Positions 60,701-64,000 of a stretch of 64,000 bases of DNA are shown here, in pieces (position 1 is the first letter of the stretch; every line of letters starts with the position of its first letter). The position numbers and the translations under genes were made by a program. The DNA comes from Pararge aegeria (taxonomy: Eukaryota; Arthropoda; Insecta; Lepidoptera; Nymphalidae): the NCBI RefSeq assembly GCF_905163445.1, contig NC_053183.1:15686001-15750000 (forward strand). Direction: 5' to 3'. The notes beneath the pieces are model-generated. The model searched no databases, was not told where the DNA came from, and saw only the letters and a list, made by a program, of their open reading frames with translations.

Positions 60701-62711
60701 TGATCGTTAGTAGTAGCATCCAAGACTAACGGCTTTAGATATGTATTCTTCGAGACAAGTCAAAAGAACAAAGTCATTAAAATGTAGTCTTATTTCGCAA
60801 TAAACTTGCAAAAGGAAGTTTACGAAGAAAAGTTATGTTGTATTTTATTTCTTAGTGATGTTTCTGTATGCCCGTTGAGCACACTGAAAGGTTACTGGTA
60901 GATAATACTTAGCTCTAGATTCGCCTTTTGTACAGCGGTGTTTGCTTTTTTAAAAAATCCCCTGCTACAATAGTGTACATTATTGTACAAGTCAAGCCTT
61001 CTAGTTTATTTTTTTTTATTTTTTATTGAAAGGTCTTAACCTTTCAATTGAAAAAAAAAAATATTGTAATTTAAAAATTTAATTTGTCTTTTTGTGGTGG
61101 CAGCCATCTTGGATTTAAAATTTGTTATGGTACATATAGTATCGTAGTAGTGAAGCCTTTCATTTGATACCCATATTGAGGAAGCTGTGAATAAATACAT
61201 AAACCACCATTTTGTACTGGCGTCTTCTTGTACCAATTTTCATGAAACATGACCAAGAACACTCCTGACTAACTCGACTTGCAAACAAAAAAAAACGAAA
61301 TCAAAATCGTTTTATCCGATTTTGAGCTACGATGCCACAGACAGTCACTTACACACGCACACGCACACGCACACGTAGACGCACACGCATGTAATATTTC
61401 AGTAGTCTGTTATCATCATCGCCTGCCTATCAACGTACCATGGTTGAGCACTAGGCCAAAGACGCTGATAGGAAAAGGACACTATTTTATTTAGCAATAT
61501 TAGTAGAACTAGATAACATAATTGAACTATTTATATCACTCATTCTGTTGGAAAATTCTGAGTAAATTTCCATCGAGAAGGTTACAACAGTTTAGGATAT
61601 TGGATAATACTTATAGGTAGATGTAGTACGCGAGGGCCTTTTAACCTACTTGCGTCGAGTCGTAACTGGTAACAGCAAAAACTCACGTTAGACTTGCTGC
61701 GTAACGTTAACCGATTAACACACATTTTGTCATCGGGTGCTGTAAACTATTGTTGTTATATATTCGTTGGTTGTATGGCACGAAAACTATATCAAGCTGG
61801 GGTTCAGGGATTGCAGTTACAACACAGATGTTCAAATCTTGTGCCATTATAACCACCTATAATATGTGAATACGTAACATGTTATTTGTCGAAACTGCGC
61901 GACATTCTTGCAAACGCGGAATCTAGGTCCATATTAATTAACTTACGTCGAGCTAAGAACGCATTCTTTGGTTTGGTCTTAGGCATATATTGGTCGATAT
62001 TTCTGAAACTGTCCTCAGTTCGACGTCGGTTTGTTATTACGGTCCTTTAATGTCTTACAATGCCCAAGCATTCCAATACATTTAGGGACCAATTGCACAG
62101 TGTAAACCACATGAGTATCCTATTAAGTAATCGTAGGAGTAGTTTGCTCCGGGTCTTTGGGCCATTACCACCATGTACCACCTTGTTTTCGCTATGAAAT
62201 TTTTCTTAGACTCCGCCTTCTTTCTCTAGGCTTCCCTATTTCATCATAATAAAACCAATCACCGACCGGTTAACAGTTTCGTCTCAGAATTCTAAGCGTA
62301 CGCAAAGTCGCGAGTGGTGTATTAATTGCTTAAATAAAAAACGCACATAACTCCGAAAAGTAAGAGGCTTTCCTATTTGCTAAGATAATTATAGATACAT
62401 TTCTTATTACAGAGGACTACGCATGCAATGTTACAATGCGCGGCCACAAAGAGAAGAGAGGAGATGAAGAGTATCTTACCTTTGAGCCGATGAAGGTTAA
62501 ACTCCGCGTAGGAGAATCCTCCATATATCTCACTAACCTCTTCGACGGCGATCCAGTACTGGGACCAGCGACAAACAGGGTCATCAATGAGAACTCCCAA
62601 GTTTTCCTTCAGGAGATCAGTCCAGTCTTGGAAAGAAGTCTCGCGGATCTCTTTACGGAGATGGCAAATAAAATAACGTCGAAGTTTACATATAAAGAGC
62701 TGTTCCCTTGA
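41252..62711 (+). CDS. Takeout/JHBP-family secreted protein, gene 2 (five coding exons, 242 aa)
   Basis: This is a second takeout/JHBP family (PF06585) gene, head-to-tail with gene 1. Coding segments are 41252-41306, 50197-50288, 57576-57724, 59736-59869 and 62413-62711; all introns are GT/AG and frames join cleanly. Residues 1-16 are a signal peptide (MLTNALILLALQFIAA). The mature start is EIPPYIKVC, with Cys25 and Cys35 forming the C-x9-C pair. GIPELDVPSIEPLSL is at about 50-64 and PRLDFAGKYKMDIQVLLLRL at about 114-133. A lone Cys148 sits two residues off the lone Cys of gene 1 in an ungapped alignment. The C-terminal helix EISPVLERSLADLF and YKELFP end the protein. A secreted hydrophobic-ligand carrier is the family expectation; the ligand is unknown. 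Intron 2 contains a complete gene on the other strand. Confidence 0.9.
42815..42992 (+). mobile_element. SINE family C, internally deleted
   Basis: A partial head side (GGGGAAAATTTGGTAAATAA) joins the 3' half (GTCGCGTAGAAACCGATCAG, GGTGAGATTGCAGTCAAG). Confidence 0.5.
43324..43570 (-). mobile_element. SINE family A, full length, in intron 1 of gene 2
   Basis: In plus orientation it starts with ATAAATAAATATAAATAAA and ends with CACTGCGCCAATCGGCC, the reverse of the tRNA-like head; a small internal deletion is visible near GTACTAAGATGAATA. Confidence 0.72.
43719..43917 (+). mobile_element. SINE family B, partial
   Basis: The head (AGCGGTGATATCCCAGTGGG) and body are present, with a deletion between GAAGAAACC and TGTGTGGAGTCCACC, and no tail. 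Confidence 0.66.
44093..44735. repeat. Minisatellite, about six units of 111 bp
   Basis: AACAGAA marks recur at 44093, 44208, 44319, 44429, 44540 and 44651, spacings 115, 111, 110, 111, 111. Units share TCTCGATTCCGGACTAAATG and CTGATTATACCTA. Divergence is greatest at the left edge. Because 111 is a multiple of three, one minus-strand frame stays open across three units. Confidence 0.85.
44836..45142. mobile_element. Inverted-repeat element with CACAGAA ends, copy in intron 1 of gene 2
   Basis: The ends are CACAGAATTAAGAACATA and TATGTTCTTATTTCTGTG. Flanks are GAAATCAC and TAAATCAC, a 7-8-bp duplication. Two other copies occur in the window. Non-coding; the superfamily is probably hAT but not settled. 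Confidence 0.7.
45471..45790. repeat. Two tandem copies of a ~157-bp dispersed repeat
   Basis: ACTAGCGGACCCCAGCGCCA at 45471 and ACTAGCTGACCCCAGCGCCA at 45628 begin the two units, and each ends in an AAATATATATAT-type run. The unit is a common lepidopteran dispersed sequence. Confidence 0.75.
46662..46821. mobile_element. TA-flanked short inverted-repeat element
   Basis: The ends are TGCCCATTTTCACGAAAC and TTACTGAAAGCGGGCA, both bordered by TA, consistent with a Tc1/mariner-type MITE. It contains ACCAACTCTTAGGTG and AACGGTTGATGTATGC, shared in inverse form with 38.1 kb. Confidence 0.55.
47360..47808 (+). mobile_element. Helitron-like dispersed repeat, copy 2
   Basis: It matches copy 1 along its length (CAACCACAGTTTGGGCA, CACTCATCCCCTCTCCCAAA, CGTGAAAGCGTAACAAACAA), with about 50 bp of extra sequence after AGTATTTAGTATC. 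Confidence 0.5.
47999..48190 (-). mobile_element. SINE family B, partial
   Basis: The reversed body is visible: CACTACACGGGTCTCC, TAGTCCACCACGCTGGCTAA, GCAGGTTTCCTCACGATG. Confidence 0.65.
49060..49230 (-). mobile_element. SINE family C, partial
   Basis: The reversed body from AAGTTAGCCCTTGACTGC through GGTAACTAGCCACGGCCGAA to CTCCCACCAGAC. Confidence 0.62.
50197..50288 (+). CDS. Gene 2 coding exon 2
   Basis: After acceptor CTATTTCAG the exon encodes PPYIKVCQRNDPNVDKC and INSVEELRPKMKN, ending in phase 0 at donor GTATGT. It is shorter than the matching exon of gene 1 because an intron interrupts just before GIPEL. Confidence 0.9.
50818..50823 (-). promoter_or_regulatory. Polyadenylation signal of the nested gene
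   Basis: AATAAA on the minus strand about 130 bases after the stop codon; it is the first canonical signal downstream of the CDS. Confidence 0.6.
50950..52113 (-). CDS. Nested gene coding exon 2
   Basis: After acceptor TTTCTTTCAG the exon opens with NELAQARVCNARST, completing the signal peptide, and runs 387 codons to TAA. The codon that looks like a start at 52071 is GTG (Val) inside the exon. The last repeats read NPASQQPPTENPTS before the stop. Confidence 0.83.
   Translation of the reverse strand, partial: NELAQARVCNARSTVIQVRLPKRTNVTIKYPSQVDPVKFVPYPYAQSGNNGQCYQCQGSTCQKCGSYSPIAPSQNLTPGTRTNIIIDIAKSNKPSKPDNNSTKPSKDDGTLIVVQDKSTASSASKAAAQGDGGTASAAAASTSTSNSAVIAALDDNGSNTKPDKQNIYVEDDTQSTSSSYATATSNKNPTAMTTPQETPSQKPQKPIKSPQPEIPILPTLPEMLMPPPPPQMPTPPPLPEMLMPKPPVEKPITPPQDEKPMTPPPPPPQKPSHQVHPKQKSEEPASQQSPSNPKQPLPEAPAQPTTAEPSTAPAQQPSPEAVEKPKSAETGEPAELTPKQAPEQSAPNQQAPAQTAPKTPEAETSAPQQSPPDNPASQQPPTENPTS
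50950..53062 (-). CDS. Secreted Cys-cluster / Pro-Gln-rich protein, nested antisense gene (two exons, 404 aa)
   Basis: I do not recognise this protein. Coding segments are 53012-53062 and 50950-52113, joined by a GT/AG intron of 898 bp, all on the minus strand inside intron 2 of gene 2. Residues 1-23 form a signal peptide (core NVVILLALGIVW, likely cleavage after ELAQA). The mature N-terminus is RVCNARSTVIQVRLPKRTN. CYQCQGSTCQKC at residues 70-81 has C-x2-C-x4-C-x2-C spacing. A Ser/Ala/Thr/Asp-rich stretch spans about 100-205, and a Pro/Met-rich block with PPPPP runs (EMLMPPPPP, PITPPQDEKPMTPP) precedes a Pro/Gln/Glu/Ala tail of degenerate repeats to the TAA. Composition suggests an extracellular structural or matrix protein, such as cuticle, silk or egg-coat; that is inference. 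The stop codon interrupts a repeat. Overlapping open frames on both strands here are shadows of the low-complexity sequence. Confidence 0.8.
52619..52816 (-). mobile_element. SINE family B in the intron of the nested gene
   Basis: A reversed copy with head and tail (CGGCCCACTACAGGGCACGG to CCTAACCATTGAGCTATAAA) but lacking part of the middle. It lies within the single intron of the Pro-rich gene, in sense with that gene. Confidence 0.68.
53012..53062 (-). CDS. Nested gene coding exon 1 (signal peptide)
   Basis: The exon encodes MGLHNVVILLALGIVWQ, 17 complete codons, ending at donor GTATGG in phase 0. It sits about 45 bp downstream of a TATA-like box. An out-of-frame ATG 25 bp upstream lies close to or before the predicted start site. 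Confidence 0.8.
53099..53107 (-). promoter_or_regulatory. TATA-like box of the nested gene
   Basis: TATATAAGG on the minus strand lies about 45 bases before the ATG, implying a 5' UTR of only about 10-20 bases if used. Confidence 0.5.
53393..53681 (+). mobile_element. SINE family B, near full length
   Basis: It runs from AACTAGTGGTTAAGACTT through GGAGACCTGCATGCCTGAGA to CCAGTAATGGGTCGATAATG. Confidence 0.68.
53789..54277. repeat. Tandem duplication of a 242-bp unit
   Basis: TCAAACGTGTCTCTAATT begins at 53791 and again at 54033, and the copies run to TTGGGCGTTAAAATCA with only a handful of differences. Confidence 0.88.
54700..54742. repeat. AT dinucleotide repeat
   Basis: A run of TATATATA units adjoining the left arm of the compound palindrome. 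Confidence 0.8.
54743..55043. repeat. 301-bp compound palindrome (foldback-like element)
   Basis: The left arm starts ATGTTGTTATTTTTGTTTAA and the right arm ends TTAAACAAAAATAACAACAT, complementary over roughly the outer 95 bp. The interior contains two successive smaller hairpins, each built from ACGTTAGAATAAACGTTATA, an AT run and ATAGTTATATTCTAACGT. Non-coding. Confidence 0.85.
55240..55465 (+). mobile_element. Helitron-like repeat ending in CTAGT
   Basis: It begins CCTATCCATATTAGTATTG, contains CCTACACGCCGGAACAAAGC, and ends GAACGCGGGCATCAGCTAGT. The arrangement is that of the short elements with a terminal CTAG common in lepidopteran introns. Confidence 0.45.
55708..55866 (+). mobile_element. 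3' UTR fragment of the L2/CR1-like LINE, intron 2 of gene 2
   Basis: It is the same 3' UTR in plus orientation, with TTCTTGCCGGCTTCTTCTCG and AGACTTGACGTTTCAAAAG, ending in TTTTGAA repeats. Confidence 0.65.
57160..57552 (+). mobile_element. SINE family B ending next to gene 2 exon 3
   Basis: The head (GGTGATAGCTTAGTGTTTAG) and body are present and the tail ends AATAATGAAGATGATGACAG. About 75 bp of unrelated sequence interrupts the body near 57412-57480. The tail lies immediately before the pyrimidine tract of the exon 3 acceptor. Confidence 0.7.
57576..57724 (+). CDS. Gene 2 coding exon 3
   Basis: The exon opens with GIPELDVPSIEPLSL and ends in SNFIIQEL at donor GTAAGT in phase 2. It therefore joins what in gene 1 is the end of exon 2 and all of exon 3. 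A SINE B copy ends about two dozen bases before its acceptor. Confidence 0.9.
57939..58258. mobile_element. Inverted-repeat element with CACAGAA ends, copy in intron 3 of gene 2
   Basis: The ends are CACAGAACTAAGAACATACA and CTGTATATTCTTAATTCAGTG. Flanks are CAGAGGCC and GAGAGGCC, again 7 of 8 bases duplicated. It is in opposite orientation to the 44.8-kb copy. The 111-codon minus-strand open frame over it is not a gene. Confidence 0.72.
58316..58579 (-). mobile_element. SINE family A, full length, in intron 3 of gene 2
   Basis: The head reads CACTGCGCCACTCGGCCGTC in plus orientation, and the TTTA-type tail is expanded into an ATAA-rich run at the left edge. Confidence 0.75.
59263..59405. 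mobile_element. Dispersed element, uninterrupted copy
   Basis: It shares CTTTATTGCACGTAAAACAT and GACATGCAAAGGCGGCCTTA with the 38.9-kb copy and sits in intron 3 of gene 2. Confidence 0.5.
59736..59869 (+). CDS. Gene 2 coding exon 4
   Basis: The exon encodes SDLDKNRFDFKLLLPRLDF and GKYKMDIQVLLLRLQGRGN. It is exactly the length and phase of gene 1 exon 4, with acceptor AAATTACAG and donor GTTAGT. Confidence 0.9.
59906..60055 (-). mobile_element. SINE family C just after gene 2 exon 4
   Basis: The reversed body GCATCGGTTTCTATACGACA to GTAGGGTGGTAACTAGCCAC starts about 40 bp downstream of the exon 4 donor. Confidence 0.65.
61355..61391. repeat. CACACG microsatellite
   Basis: A short array of CACACG-type hexamers with a CGTAGACG interruption, in intron 4 of gene 2. 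Confidence 0.75.
62413..62711 (+). CDS. Gene 2 terminal coding exon 5
   Basis: After acceptor TTATTACAG the exon encodes KDYACNVTMRGHKEK and on to NLFDGDPVLGPATNRV without interruption, then the C-terminal helix and YKELFP before TGA. The Leu-Gly junction that carries an intron in gene 1 is continuous here. The first internal ATG (62436) is not the start, since the frame is open and family-like back to the acceptor. Confidence 0.92.
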
Positions 62712-62904
62712 TAAATAGAGCGCGCTCGAAACCTAGGCCCACACTAGAAACCTTTTAATATATTTTTTATAAGATATTATATTTCAGATTAAAAGTTAGG
62801 TATGTGATTCGACGTAAATAAGACGGATTTTTTGTAAATCTTAAATATAAATACTATTGAATAGGCTGTATGGTCACTGATCTTTGCCTGTCCTTAAGGA
62901 AACA

Positions 62905-62910
62905 AATAAA
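62905..62910 (+). promoter_or_regulatory. Polyadenylation signal of gene 2
   Basis: AATAAA occurs about 195 bases after the stop codon and is the first canonical signal downstream, so the 3' UTR is probably near 220 bases. Confidence 0.55.
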
Positions 62911-64000
62911 AAAACCGCAACTTCGTTCACTTATAACTGAAACCAGAAGATAGCAAACAAAACGAGCATTTTAAAGTTGAAGTTACATGTTTGAACAATA
63001 TAGTTTTATTGCAAAAGAAAATTATAATCACAAATAAGCGTCGTCCATAAAGTCATGATTTCAAACATAGAGCTATAGAATATATGTGTTATATAAATCT
63101 CTACCTCTTTTTAATGGAGTATTTAAAGATATTTTGTTATTATTGTGATTAAGCTAACTACTGTGGGGCTAGGTTAATAGTGTTATATATTAGTGTTAGG
63201 GGTGTAGTGATACGTGATGTGATATTTAAAAGTAATGAGCTCGATTAGGTTTCGCTGTTTATTTCACAGATCTTGTGTGCCTTGTACTTTGGTAGAGTTT
63301 AGTTTTAAATCTGTCAAATAAGGCCGCTTTACAAAACGCAGTCTAAAACGACATTTATTTAGGAATAAAATTGTACTAAATCGTAAGAGAAAATATGTTA
63401 TGTAATAAGGTTCTTTTCACATCATCGAGGAATTAGAAACAAACAATTCCTTAGATATACCATACCCATAGTCATTCGTCAAAATTAAATTGAAGTATAT
63501 GAGTAAACAAAACTGCGATAATTCGCCGGAATATTCGTTAGCCTAGCTCCCCTTACATCGAGATTTTAGTCATCCGCGTGCTCGTTCGCGTAATTCAGAA
63601 CTAAACAAAGTCTGAGGTTTAGAAACTCTTACGGCATACTCCGAAGAAGTTTTTTGTTTATACAACGTGTTACCGAATTACAAAATAAATTTGAAGATTG
63701 TATAAGTATATTTCATAAAGAACCCTGTAAAAATATTAAATCAATAGAAGCATATTTATTTTTCTATGCTCGCGAATTTAAACCATTTTTTTATTAAGTG
63801 TTTTTTTTTATGACAACCCTATTGAAGATAAAAGACCTATGAGCGCATAATACCTACGCTACTACATAATACCTGTTAAAGTGACAGCAGTCACATGATT
63901 TTAATTTAACATGTGTTGTTAGGGCTGTATTTGATTCAGTAAAAACTATAGCAGCGGTTTAGTAAAAAAACTATTAGGTTTACAGTTTCACAGATAAGTC
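62911..64000. other. Downstream flank of gene 2
   Basis: AT-rich sequence in which I see no open frame, repeat family or gene signal worth naming. Confidence 0.5.

Overview
The window reads as AT-rich eukaryotic nuclear DNA from a moth or butterfly (Lepidoptera). The evidence is three spliced genes with GT/AG introns, dense tRNA-headed SINEs and short inverted-repeat elements of types common in Lepidoptera, 3' remnants of RTE-, R1- and jockey/CR1-like LINEs, and no bacterial-style gene packing. The SINE types hint at a butterfly, but species and order rest on recollection, not on a search.

Two plus-strand genes encode secreted takeout / juvenile-hormone-binding-protein (JHBP, PF06585) family proteins. 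Gene 1 (16979-31886) has six coding exons and 248 residues. Gene 2 (41252-62711) has five coding exons and 242 residues. Reading frames close at every junction. Both have a signal peptide, then a P-x-Y-I-K-[IV]-C start with a C-x9-C pair, a GIPEL-x-VPS-[LI]-EP segment and the repeated beta-strand pattern of the fold. They are head-to-tail paralogues whose intron positions differ at two places.

A third gene lies on the minus strand wholly inside intron 2 of gene 2 (CDS 50950-53062, two exons, 404 residues). It encodes a secreted protein with a C-x2-C-x4-C-x2-C cluster, a Ser/Ala/Thr low-complexity middle and a long Pro/Gln-rich tail. I do not recognise it. Its stop codon falls inside a Pro/Gln repeat where a Gln codon would be expected.

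Layout: 1-16.9 kb is intergenic and mostly repeat debris; 16.9-31.9 kb is gene 1 with a 9.9-kb first intron; 31.9-41.2 kb is intergenic and SINE/LINE-rich, including a clean hAT-type element with an 8-bp target duplication; 41.25-62.7 kb is gene 2, whose introns hold a 111-bp minisatellite, the nested gene, a 242-bp tandem duplication and a 301-bp compound palindrome; 62.9-64 kb has no recognised gene. I see no operon, CRISPR array, rRNA or convincing tRNA gene. The takeout proteins would be secreted carriers of small hydrophobic ligands. Two CACGTG E-boxes upstream of gene 2 are the only hint of regulation, and link to the clock control known for this family only by inference.
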